From: Bacilli bacterium
GTDB lineage: Bacteria; Bacillota_I; Bacilli_A; Izemoplasmatales; Hujiaoplasmataceae
Length of the DNA stretch: 14,226 bases
Assembly: GCA_018400565.1 (NCBI GenBank)
Contig: JAGYMP010000053.1
Location: forward strand, 1 to 14,226
Direction: 5' to 3'
Shown: in pieces, positions 1-6,543 of the stretch
How positions within the stretch are numbered: position 1 is the stretch's first letter
Layout of the letters: each line of letters begins with the position of its first letter
Position numbers and translations under genes: made by a program
Notes under the pieces: generated by a model
The model's database searches: none
What the model saw: the letters and a program-made list of their open reading frames with translations, nothing else
Told to the model about the DNA's origin: nothing

Positions 1-1001
1 AAGTTGCTGTGGATATGGGTGTGTGCGGCGACAAGCAGATTGTCGAGCACGGACAGTTCCCAGATCAGTTCCACGTTCTGAAACGTTCTCGCGATGTTTT
101 GTTTGACGATGTTATGGACTTTGGTGTTTTTCAGGTTAATGACCACGTCGTTTTCGGTGCGATAGTACATGTCGCCCCCTGAAGGCATGTAAAACCTTGT
201 GAGGCAATTGAAAACCGTGGTTTTCCCTGCGCCGTTGGGACCGATGAGACCAAAAATTTCATTGTGTTTGACATCGAACGTTAGTTCGTTGACGGCAAGG
301 AGCCCGCCGAACCGCATGCTTAATTGATCCAACCGCAGAAGCACGTCATCCGGGAGACTGATTGCATCGTCGGTTTTATTTTTGCCGAAGCGGTCCTTCC
401 ATCCTTCCAGTTTTTCGATGCGTTTGTTTGTTTTCTCGATTTTCTTTTGATATTTCTCTTCGATGCTCGATTTCTTGTCTTCCGCTTTGGATCGTATCTT
501 GCTTTTTTTTCCGGCGATACGTACCTCGACGGACTCTTTTTTCTCTTTGTATGCCGTCTCGCTTATGGCTTGTTTTTCCTGATCGGGCGCATATGTCTCT
601 TCGATGGTACGGAGCTTTTTCTGTAGTCTTTCACGGAGCAAGGCTTGTTTTTGTTTCAATTCCTCGCCGAGTTGTTCCTCACGTTCGGGATGTTTGTCCT
701 TTTTGCGTTTGTACGTCTGCCGGAGTGCTTTTTCCTTCCATGCATAACGGTCTTCGAGGGTTTCTTTTTCTTCCTCTTTTTTCTTCAGGGTCGTTGCGTC
801 GGGTTTGCCGGCTGCGATCGCATATGGTTCCAGCTTCGCGCGTGCCCAGTCGTCAATCCTTTCGAGTTTCCGCTTCATCTCATCTTCGATCCGCTGTTTC
901 GCAAGCGGAACATATGCCTCAAAGAATTCGTTTTTTTCTTCAAGTTTTTGTTTCTGAAGCGTGAGCCGCTTCAGCGGGAAATCAGTGACGTTCTTCTCCA
1001 T
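1..1001 (-). CDS. livG: LivG-type ABC transporter ATPase with long N-terminal coiled-coil-like extension (partial, C-terminus off the left edge)
   Basis: The reading frame runs 333 codons from an ATG at 1001 to the window edge without a stop. Residues from about 219 match a LivG-type ATPase of the branched-chain amino acid (HAAT) transporters: LDQLSMRFGGLLAVNEL start, Walker A GPNGAGKT at 254-261, and Q-loop ARTFQN with Q308. The signature motif, Walker B and C-terminus lie outside the window. LivG proteins usually begin directly at this point, but here about 215 residues precede it. They are very rich in Lys, Glu and Arg, with few Gly or Pro, and look like long charged helices or coiled coils. 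The start overlaps the end of the livM-like gene by 20 nt (982-1001), with a weak GGAG about 11 nt upstream. I see no well-placed start just before the ATPase domain, so the extension is probably real. Energising the LivH/LivM permeases follows from context. Confidence 0.85.
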   Translation of the reverse strand, partial: MEKNVTDFPLKRLTLQKQKLEEKNEFFEAYVPLAKQRIEDEMKRKLERIDDWARAKLEPYAIAAGKPDATTLKKKEEEKETLEDRYAWKEKALRQTYKRKKDKHPEREEQLGEELKQKQALLRERLQKKLRTIEETYAPDQEKQAISETAYKEKKESVEVRIAGKKSKIRSKAEDKKSSIEEKYQKKIEKTNKRIEKLEGWKDRFGKNKTDDAISLPDDVLLRLDQLSMRFGGLLAVNELTFDVKHNEIFGLIGPNGAGKTTVFNCLTRFYMPSGGDMYYRTENDVVINLKNTKVHNIVKQNIARTFQNVELIWELSVLDNLLVAAHTHIHSN

Positions 1002-2049
1002 AACGGTACACGCTCCATTTCTTTTTAAGTTTTTTGCATTGGGTGATGAACGATGCATGTAGATTCTTAAACAACCGGATCAGTCCGCCCGGATAGAACA
1101 TGATGACCAAGATGATCAACGCACCGTTGACGATCCATGTCGCATTCGGGTTGGCGACAAAAAACGGGATTTTCTGCAACACGGCCAGATCGAGGCCGAA
1201 GATCAAAAATGTCCCTAAGATGATGCCGGCAATCGATTGTGCGCCGCCGACGATGACGGCTGCGAGAATGTTGAGCGAGAAATCAAGCGACCAGGTCGTC
1301 GGTTGGCTGAACTGTTGGTTGAGCATGTAAAGCAAACCGCCGAAAACGGCATATACGGTGGAGAGCACAAATGCCAGCAAACGGTATTTGAGCAAACCGA
1401 TGCCCATTGACTGGGCGGCTGTTGTGCTGTTCTTCATGGCAAGCAACGCCCGTCCCGTCGGACTGTTGATGATGTTGTGTGTCATCACGATGACCGCGAT
1501 GAACGCCACGACGATCAACACATTGGTCGCGAGGGGACTCATCTCGATGCCGAGTAAATCGAAATCACGGAACGAGAGGCCGTTGTTGCCGCCTGTGAAT
1601 GCTTCGAAGCTTTTGAAGATCTCTTTCAGGATCTCCGCCAACCCCAAGGTGATGATCGCCAGATAAAGGCCTTCGATCCTAAGTGAGATGAACCCGACGA
1701 TCAGACCGATGACAATGGCGACACCCAGGGCGATGAGCAAAGAAACAATGAATGGATAATCCTGGGTCCCGGAAAAATGCCCGACGAGGTAGGTTCCCAA
1801 CCCGACGAAACCGGCCGTACCCAGCGAAGCCAGACCGCCGTATCCCAAAAGAAGTGAGAACCCCAGGGCGACGGTGGCATAAATCGTCGTCAGGATCAGC
1901 GCGGTTGTGATTGACCTTGACAACAATTCAAACGAATTGAGAAACAGTGCCAACAGCAACACGATGCCGAACATGACGTATCCGAACAAGGGATGTTTTG
2001 AAAATGACTGGATCGTTTTATACGTTTTTTCAAACCAGTAGCTGCCCAT
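982..2049 (-). CDS. livM: LivM-type ABC transporter permease
   Basis: This 355-residue, very hydrophobic protein is the second permease of a branched-chain-amino-acid-type importer. It shows LivM marks: LGYGGLASLGTAGFVGLGTY near residues 67-87, the TGGNNGL motif around 152-158, and an EAA-like loop SPTGRALLAMKNSTTAAQSMGI that contacts the ATPase. About eight to ten membrane segments are visible, from about residue 22 to the FYPGGL motif near the end. After it comes a basic, hydrophilic tail of roughly 35 residues, predicted cytoplasmic. The start lies 6 nt after the livH-like stop, with an AAGAAGGTG ribosome site formed by the last codons of that gene, so the two are probably translated together. 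The family usually carries Leu/Ile/Val, but relatives carry other carboxylates, and the neighbouring acyl-CoA enzymes favour a different substrate here. The gene assignment is firm; the substrate is not. Confidence 0.93.
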   Translation of the reverse strand: MGSYWFEKTYKTIQSFSKHPLFGYVMFGIVLLLALFLNSFELLSRSITTALILTTIYATVALGFSLLLGYGGLASLGTAGFVGLGTYLVGHFSGTQDYPFIVSLLIALGVAIVIGLIVGFISLRIEGLYLAIITLGLAEILKEIFKSFEAFTGGNNGLSFRDFDLLGIEMSPLATNVLIVVAFIAVIVMTHNIINSPTGRALLAMKNSTTAAQSMGIGLLKYRLLAFVLSTVYAVFGGLLYMLNQQFSQPTTWSLDFSLNILAAVIVGGAQSIAGIILGTFLIFGLDLAVLQKIPFFVANPNATWIVNGALIILVIMFYPGGLIRLFKNLHASFITQCKKLKKKWSVYRYGEERH

Positions 2050-2055
2050 GTCCGC

Positions 2056-3159
2056 TCACACCTTCTTTGACAGTTTCTTGCCGAAAAGACCGAAGGGTTT
2101 GAACAACACGATGACAAGCACCAATGTGTAGACGATGACATTCGCCCAGACCGAACTGAAGAACGACGCCACCGATTTGAAAAGATTGATCAAAATCGCT
2201 CCCACGATGGGGCCGCCGAATGTCGAGAAGCCGCCCAGCACGGAGGACAAAAATGCGTCCACCTGGATGGGCACCATGTAGGATGCGCTCAGACTGCCGC
2301 CTTCTGAAGCATAAAGGAATGCGGCCACGCCGCCGAACGCACCGGCGATCGCCCAGCTCATCGCGGTGATCAGGCGTGTGTTCACACCCATCATCGATGC
2401 CACGGTCTCGTTGGATGCCGTCGCGCGGACACCAAGCCCCCATTTCGTGAACTTAAGGGCCAAAAACAGTGCGCCGATCATCACAACCGATATGATGAGC
2501 GTATAAAAATTGTGTCCGGGCAAGATGAGGCTTTTCCCCGGCAGCAACCAACTGTTTTCCCCGAAGGAAATGATTTTCGGTTCATAAGAGAAGGCCTGGA
2601 TGCTTATGGGCAGGGTCCCGTAAACAAGCGGGATCAGGCCAAGCAACATCAATACGAGTCCCATGGTGATCATCTGTTTGCCGACCGGGGTGATGTTTTT
2701 GCCGTTGCGGATGATCACGACATCCACGAACAATCCGATCAAAAACGAAACGAAAGCGGCCACTCCCATGGCGATGAAAAGCACATAGATAATGGGAATC
2801 TCGGTTTTTTCCGTCATGGACAAAACAAGATTGGCACCGGCGTAAGCACCGAAAGCCGCCATCATTCCCTGCGCAAAGTTGGTGGTGACCGATGTCCTGA
2901 AGATCAACACGATGCCGGTTGTGGCGAGTGCAAGAACACACAAGCCCGTGAGGTTGAGGAAAACGACCTGCAAAAACATATGCAGCGTCATTTCCCGGAT
3001 GGCCATAACAAAGCCGATCAAAATGATGAGGGTAATCATGACATTTCTCACGATGCGCCCTGCTTTGTCTTTTCGCTCCAGTTTACGGATCCAAAAGAAA
3101 TTGAGCAAACCGTAGATCAATCCCATAACCCCGATAAGAATCGTCAGATCAAGCAACAT
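2056..3159 (-). CDS. livH: LivH-type ABC transporter permease with extra N-terminal membrane segments
   Basis: The protein has 367 residues and matches LivH-type permeases from about residue 60 on. Recognisable parts are LATTGIVLIFRTSVTTNFAQ (compare the 'INFAHG' region of LivH), the cytoplasmic loop FTKWGLGVRATASNETVASMMGVN that couples to the ATPase, and the C-terminal LGGFSTFGGPIVGAILINL. LivH proteins are usually near 290-300 residues. The surplus is an N-terminal stretch with two hydrophobic segments (about 4-23 and 38-54) separated by the charged linker IRKLERKDKAGRIVR. The start lies 3 nt after the FabH-like stop codon, and GGGGTGA within that gene's last codons gives a good ribosome site about 7 nt away, so translation is probably coupled. 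It should pair with the LivM-like protein in the membrane. No substrate-binding lipoprotein gene is visible in the window; it may lie beyond the left edge. Confidence 0.92.
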   Translation of the reverse strand: MLLDLTILIGVMGLIYGLLNFFWIRKLERKDKAGRIVRNVMITLIILIGFVMAIREMTLHMFLQVVFLNLTGLCVLALATTGIVLIFRTSVTTNFAQGMMAAFGAYAGANLVLSMTEKTEIPIIYVLFIAMGVAAFVSFLIGLFVDVVIIRNGKNITPVGKQMITMGLVLMLLGLIPLVYGTLPISIQAFSYEPKIISFGENSWLLPGKSLILPGHNFYTLIISVVMIGALFLALKFTKWGLGVRATASNETVASMMGVNTRLITAMSWAIAGAFGGVAAFLYASEGGSLSASYMVPIQVDAFLSSVLGGFSTFGGPIVGAILINLFKSVASFFSSVWANVIVYTLVLVIVLFKPFGLFGKKLSKKV

Positions 3160-3162
3160 GGA

Positions 3163-4185
3163 TCATTCACCCCATTTGATGATGTTCGCGGCCCACACAT
3201 AACCGATGCCGGCCGCCAGCATGCAAACAACACTTCCGTCTTTAACTTGACCCCGTTCGAGACCGAGATGCAATGACAAAATTTGATCGATTTGTCCGAG
3301 ATGTCCGTAATGCTCAAGATAAATGGTTTGGTCGTCGTTCAAACCGAAATCATTCATCAGGGCATTGTGCCCGGACCGTTTGATATGCAGGATGGCCATG
3401 TAATCGATGTCATCACGTGTCATATCGGACTTGCGGAGGGATTCATCGATGCAATGGTACCAATTTTTCATCGACACCTCGTTGAGTCGTTCCTTCATTT
3501 TCACGGGTTCCATCAGACGCAGGCTTCTCTTCGCTTCCTCCAGATTGTCCTTCGTGACCGGATTCTCTGTTCCGCCGATCTCGACACCCGCGGTCCTCGC
3601 AAGTGATCCGTCGGCAATGATGTGCGAACCGAGAAGGTGGTTTCTCGGATGGTTTTTCCTGAGGATGATCGCGCCTCCGCCGGCACCTAAATTATACATC
3701 ATCGACATATATTTGTCGCTGTAGTCGACAAAATCGACATTGCGGTAACCGCCGGCGATCATGACCACGTTGATCTCATCATCCGCCAATAACATATCCT
3801 TTGCCATTTTCATGGCGGAGACCGTCGTGCAGCAACGGTTCTGGACATCAATGCCCCAAGCGTTCCTGGCGCCGATTTGATCCTGGATATATAAGGACGA
3901 GGTCGTCAGGGGGTATTCCTTCCATTCTTCGCCGATGCCCAGGATGACATCGATTTCAAGCGGATCGATGCCTGTGTTTTCAATCGCATCTTTGGCGGCG
4001 AGTGCCCCCATCTCCTGTGTGCCTTCATTTTTGTCAGGGATGGTTTTTTCAATAATCCCGAGTTTTTCGATGACGGCTTCTTCCTTCCAGATGCCGTTGG
4101 TTCGATCGGCGATTTCCCTGGCCGTCATGCGTCCGTCGGGCAGATAGATTCCGGTGCCGACGACACCGATATCCGGTTTCTTCAT
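3163..4185 (-). CDS. FabH-like 3-oxoacyl-ACP synthase III family (thiolase fold) enzyme
   Basis: This 340-residue protein has the KAS III fold layout: N-terminal GVVGTGIYLPDGRMTAREIA, an active-site region DVQNRCCTTVSAM with C118 in the nucleophile position (C119 follows), LGAGGGAIIL near 166-175, and AAGIGYVWAANIIKWGE at the end. H267 in MAILHIKRSGHNAL is the likely counterpart of the catalytic His. Where FabH has Asn (HGNTSA) this protein has His295 in YGHLGQID. From memory, this YGH-GQ-DQ pattern is shared by a FabH-like subfamily in other bacteria, so it is probably a family trait rather than damage. KAS III relatives use acyl-CoA to start fatty acid synthesis, condense acyl chains or transfer acyl groups. 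Its place between a thiolase/dehydrogenase pair and a transporter suggests acyl-CoA metabolism, not housekeeping fabH. The ribosome site is weak (GGAATG). Exact reaction unknown. Confidence 0.85.
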   Translation of the reverse strand: MKKPDIGVVGTGIYLPDGRMTAREIADRTNGIWKEEAVIEKLGIIEKTIPDKNEGTQEMGALAAKDAIENTGIDPLEIDVILGIGEEWKEYPLTTSSLYIQDQIGARNAWGIDVQNRCCTTVSAMKMAKDMLLADDEINVVMIAGGYRNVDFVDYSDKYMSMMYNLGAGGGAIILRKNHPRNHLLGSHIIADGSLARTAGVEIGGTENPVTKDNLEEAKRSLRLMEPVKMKERLNEVSMKNWYHCIDESLRKSDMTRDDIDYMAILHIKRSGHNALMNDFGLNDDQTIYLEHYGHLGQIDQILSLHLGLERGQVKDGSVVCMLAAGIGYVWAANIIKWGE

Positions 4186-4225
4186 GAAATCATTCCATTC
4201 TTTGTGAGATTATGTGTCCTGATGA

Positions 4226-4945
4226 TCAAAGGCGCATGCCACCGTTGACGTTCAATGTCTGTCCCGTGATGTAGGATGCGTCCCCGCTTGCGAGAAAACT
4301 TGCCACGCTGGCGATTTCTTCGGGTTCACCGAGGCGTTTGAGCATCGTCATGGCAGCGAATTTATCAAGCAGATCATCCGGCACGGTTTGAAGAATCTCC
4401 GTCATCACATATCCGGGCGCAATCGCGTTCACGCGGACCGGAACGCCTTTTCTGGCGAATTCTTTGGCCCATGTCTTCGTCAGACCGAGGATGCCGGCTT
4501 TCGATGCCGAGTAGTTCGCCTGGCCGATGTTCCCGAAAACACCGACGACCGATGAGATGTTGATGATGGACCCGCCGCCGTTTTTCTCCATGTGCGGACC
4601 GATGTGCCGCACTAAATTAAACACACCTTTTAAGTTGACGTCCAACACGAGATTCCACTGCTCATCCGTCATTTTTCTGGTCATCGCGTCCCGTGTGATA
4701 CCGGCATTGTTGACCAGAATATCGATTTTTCCGTATGATTCGACGATGTCGTCGAAAAATGCTTTGCATTTCTTTACGTCCGTGACGTTCAATTCATATC
4801 CGTGGACATTGTCGGCCTCATATTTCAATTCGTTCATGTCCGCGGCGATGACGGTTGCGCCTTCGTTTGCGAATTTCTTGGCGATTTCCGCGCCGATGCC
4901 CTGGGCGCCGCCTGTGACGACTGCTACTTTGTTCTTTAATTTCAT
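4226..4945 (-). CDS. Short-chain dehydrogenase/reductase, FabG/PhaB-like 3-hydroxyacyl dehydrogenase
   Basis: This is a full-length classical SDR of 239 residues. It has the dinucleotide motif TGGAQGIG (11-18), NNAG (79-82), N104, catalytic S132, and Y145/K149 in the YSASK motif, with the usual C-terminal SYITGQTLNVNGGM. The best family match is FabG/PhaB, which interconverts 3-oxoacyl and 3-hydroxyacyl thioesters (ACP or CoA). Asp36 at the end of the second beta strand (TVIAAD) is the usual sign of NAD(H) preference, because the acidic side chain disfavours the NADPH phosphate. That points towards 3-hydroxyacyl-CoA oxidation rather than fatty acid synthesis, which is inference. A GAGGAG ribosome site lies about 10 nt before the ATG. 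The gene follows the thiolase by about 35 nt and precedes the FabH-like gene by 40 nt, with no terminator between them, so all three should share one transcript. Confidence 0.92.
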   Translation of the reverse strand: MKLKNKVAVVTGGAQGIGAEIAKKFANEGATVIAADMNELKYEADNVHGYELNVTDVKKCKAFFDDIVESYGKIDILVNNAGITRDAMTRKMTDEQWNLVLDVNLKGVFNLVRHIGPHMEKNGGGSIINISSVVGVFGNIGQANYSASKAGILGLTKTWAKEFARKGVPVRVNAIAPGYVMTEILQTVPDDLLDKFAAMTMLKRLGEPEEIASVASFLASGDASYITGQTLNVNGGMRL

Positions 4946-4980
4946 GGTCGATCGTCTCCTCTTTAAAATTAAATTGGTGT

Positions 4981-6189
4981 TCAGCGTTTGATGATAAGTG
5001 CGGTTCCCATGCCTCCGCCGATGCAGAGGCTTGCGAGACCGATTTTGTCATCGCGCTTGATCATTTCATGCAGAAGGGTAACGACAATGCGGTTGCCGGA
5101 TATGCCCACGGGATGACCGAGAGCGATGGCGCCGCCGTTGACGTTGGTTTTTTCCCTGATGTCTTTTTCGGTCGTTTCGAACAATTTGGCCAACTCCCGG
5201 ATCACACCGAGGGATTGGGAAGCGAAAGCTTCGTTCAATTCCACCAGATCGATGGCATCGAAGGTGATGTTCGCTTCTTGCAACAAGGATTCAATCGCCG
5301 GAACGGGACCCATGCCCATGTAATTGGGATCCACGCCGGCCTGTGCGATGTCCGTGACTTCGGCCAACACGGGCAGATCGTATTTCTTGACGGCGCTTTC
5401 CGAGGCGATGACCGTGAAACTGGTTCCGTCATTGATGCCTGATGAATTGCCGGCGGTCACGGTGCCGTCCTTTTTGAAGGCGGGCCGGATTTTTGCGAGA
5501 ATATCATACGTTGTTTTCCGGTTGGGGTGTTCATCCGTGTCAAACACGACTTTGCCTCTCCTTGTCGAAAATTCGATTGGTACGATCTCGTCTTCGAATC
5601 TGCCGGAATCGATGGCTTTGATGGCTCTTGTTTGCGATGCCATCGCAAACTTATCCTGATCCACGCGTGAGATTTCGTATCTCTCAGCAATGTTCTCCGC
5701 GGTGATGCCCATGTGCATGTCGCCGAATGCATCGGTGAGTGCATCCCTCAACATATGATCCTCCATGGTCATCGGTCCCATTTTCGTGCCTGTGCGTACT
5801 TTTCCGTCAACCAGATAAGGGGCTTTCGACATGGATTCGACACCACCGGCGACGACGATGTTTGAAAAACCGTCCCGAATGCCTGTGTATGCGTTCATGA
5901 TCGCTTTCATGCCGCTGCCGCACACCATGTTGAGGGAATATGCCGGCACGCTTTCGGGGATGCCCGAACCGATCGATATCTGACGGGCGATGCCCTGTCC
6001 CAATCCGGCCGGAAGGATGTTGCCGACGATGACCTCGCTGATCTTTTCCTTGGGAACCCTGGATTCCTCCAGCAATTTCGTGAGGACCTGTGTCCCCATG
6101 TCACGGGGATGAACTTTTTTCAATGTACCCATGAAGCCGCCGATCGCACTTCGTTTGGCACCGACAATGAATACTTTCTCTTGTTTCAT
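4981..6189 (-). CDS. Thiolase (acetyl-CoA C-acyltransferase)
   Basis: The 402-residue protein is a complete type-II (degradative or biosynthetic) thiolase. It has nucleophile C90 in SLNMVCGSGMKAI, NEAF at 319-322, H359 in GHPVGISG, and the second cysteine C389 in CIGGGMGTALII. It should catalyse reversible acetyl-CoA + acyl-CoA to 3-oxoacyl-CoA + CoA in the cytoplasm. Sequence alone does not separate acetoacetyl-CoA thiolase from longer-chain FadA-like enzymes. I chose the ATG at 6189 because AGGAGG lies 7 nt before it. An in-frame ATG eight codons upstream (6213) would place that ribosome site inside the gene. This is the first gene of the operon, with its promoter and a palindromic operator directly upstream. 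The NAD-type SDR that follows would catalyse the step before thiolysis in a beta-oxidation direction. Confidence 0.95.
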   Translation of the reverse strand: MKQEKVFIVGAKRSAIGGFMGTLKKVHPRDMGTQVLTKLLEESRVPKEKISEVIVGNILPAGLGQGIARQISIGSGIPESVPAYSLNMVCGSGMKAIMNAYTGIRDGFSNIVVAGGVESMSKAPYLVDGKVRTGTKMGPMTMEDHMLRDALTDAFGDMHMGITAENIAERYEISRVDQDKFAMASQTRAIKAIDSGRFEDEIVPIEFSTRRGKVVFDTDEHPNRKTTYDILAKIRPAFKKDGTVTAGNSSGINDGTSFTVIASESAVKKYDLPVLAEVTDIAQAGVDPNYMGMGPVPAIESLLQEANITFDAIDLVELNEAFASQSLGVIRELAKLFETTEKDIREKTNVNGGAIALGHPVGISGNRIVVTLLHEMIKRDDKIGLASLCIGGGMGTALIIKR

Positions 6190-6196
6190 CTTTTTA

Positions 6197-6202
6197 CCTC
6201 CT
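6197..6202 (-). promoter_or_regulatory. Ribosome binding site that sets the thiolase start
   Basis: Read on the minus strand this is AGGAGG, 7 nt before the ATG at 6189. It decides for this start over the in-frame ATG at 6213. Confidence 0.85.
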
Positions 6203-6253
6203 GTGGGTTTCATGGATTCGAACGTGCTCGGTGGGTGAGAGGACGTTCACCAA

Positions 6254-6284
6254 CATAACAATGTGAATACTTATTCATGTTATG
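6254..6284. promoter_or_regulatory. Palindromic operator 1 (probable TetR-family/FadR-like site)
   Basis: The core TGAATACTTATTCA (6264-6277) has perfect 6-nt arms around CT. It is flanked by a second pair of 7-nt arms, CATAACA (6254-6260) and TGTTATG (6278-6284), offset by 3 nt. It covers the expected transcription start of the operon, just downstream of the -10 box. The core resembles the TGAATGA...TCATTCA FadR boxes known from Bacillus fatty-acid degradation genes. Binding by the adjacent regulator is inferred. Confidence 0.72.
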
Positions 6285-6288
6285 GTTT

Positions 6289-6317
6289 ATTTTATAAAAT
6301 CTTCGGTTGTTTGTCAA
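6289..6317 (-). promoter_or_regulatory. Housekeeping-type promoter of the thiolase-liv operon
   Basis: On the minus strand there is a perfect -35 TTGACA (6317-6312), a 17-nt spacer and a -10 TAAAAT (6294-6289, 5 of 6 to TATAAT). Transcription would start near 6282, inside the neighbouring palindrome, so a bound repressor would block initiation. The untranslated leader would be about 90 nt. Confidence 0.8.
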
Positions 6318-6439
6318 GCGCTTTCATCAAAATCGTCCGCATGTAAAATCCATCTTATTGTCGGGGTTTTGTCTATGCATAGCGGCTAAAGCGATATTTT
6401 TCCGGAAAGGGATGTATGCGTTTTCCCGCAATGATAACC

Positions 6440-6453
6440 TGAATAAGCATTCA
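6440..6453. promoter_or_regulatory. Palindromic operator 2 (upstream of the regulator gene)
   Basis: TGAATAAGCATTCA differs by a single base from the minus-strand reading of operator 1 (TGAATAAGTATTCA). It lies about 90 nt before the regulator start codon. Two near-identical palindromes in one divergent region fit binding by the encoded regulator at both genes, giving autoregulation. Confidence 0.65.
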
Positions 6454-6499
6454 TGTGTCACGTGTTTCGTTAAATCTTATTTCTTTTGTCGTTTTCGAC

Positions 6500-6528
6500 T
6501 TGTTTTTTTCATGTCTCCGTATTACAAT
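6500..6528 (+). promoter_or_regulatory. Possible promoter of the TetR-family gene
   Basis: TTGTTT (6500-6505), a 17-nt spacer and TACAAT (6523-6528) form a plausible pair. The resulting leader would be only about 10 nt and the -35 is weak. A start further upstream near operator 2 is equally possible. Confidence 0.3.
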
Positions 6529-6543
6529 GATAATGGTGATACC

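Larger units (their letters stand above)
6190..6543. other. Divergent intergenic control region (354 bp)
   Basis: No gene is supported between the thiolase and the TetR-family start codons. The thiolase side holds the promoter, one palindrome and the ribosome site; the regulator side holds a second palindrome and a weak promoter candidate. Between about 6318 and 6439 I see no clear coding or structured element. An in-frame extension of the regulator back to 6307 translates to a Cys/Phe-rich, non-protein-like sequence and would cover the second palindrome. Confidence 0.8.

Noticed and set aside
362..964. Plus-strand open frame of 200 codons opposite the livG extension
   Set aside because: It is the antisense of a Lys/Glu-rich region, which yields Phe/Leu/Arg/Cys-rich nonsense. 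The minus-strand frame continues into a clear ABC ATPase.
2512..3276. Plus-strand open frame of 254 codons
   Set aside because: It lies antisense to livH and the end of the FabH-like gene, with His/Asp/Gln-rich composition typical of a shadow of membrane-protein codons. No ribosome site or family pattern.
6190..6213. Longer thiolase start at 6213
   Set aside because: It would add eight residues not typical of thiolases and place a perfect AGGAGG inside the coding region.
6307..6543. Upstream extension of the TetR-family gene
   Set aside because: It translates to an unlikely Cys/Phe-rich segment, covers a putative operator and promoter, and lacks a ribosome site. The domain begins after 6544.
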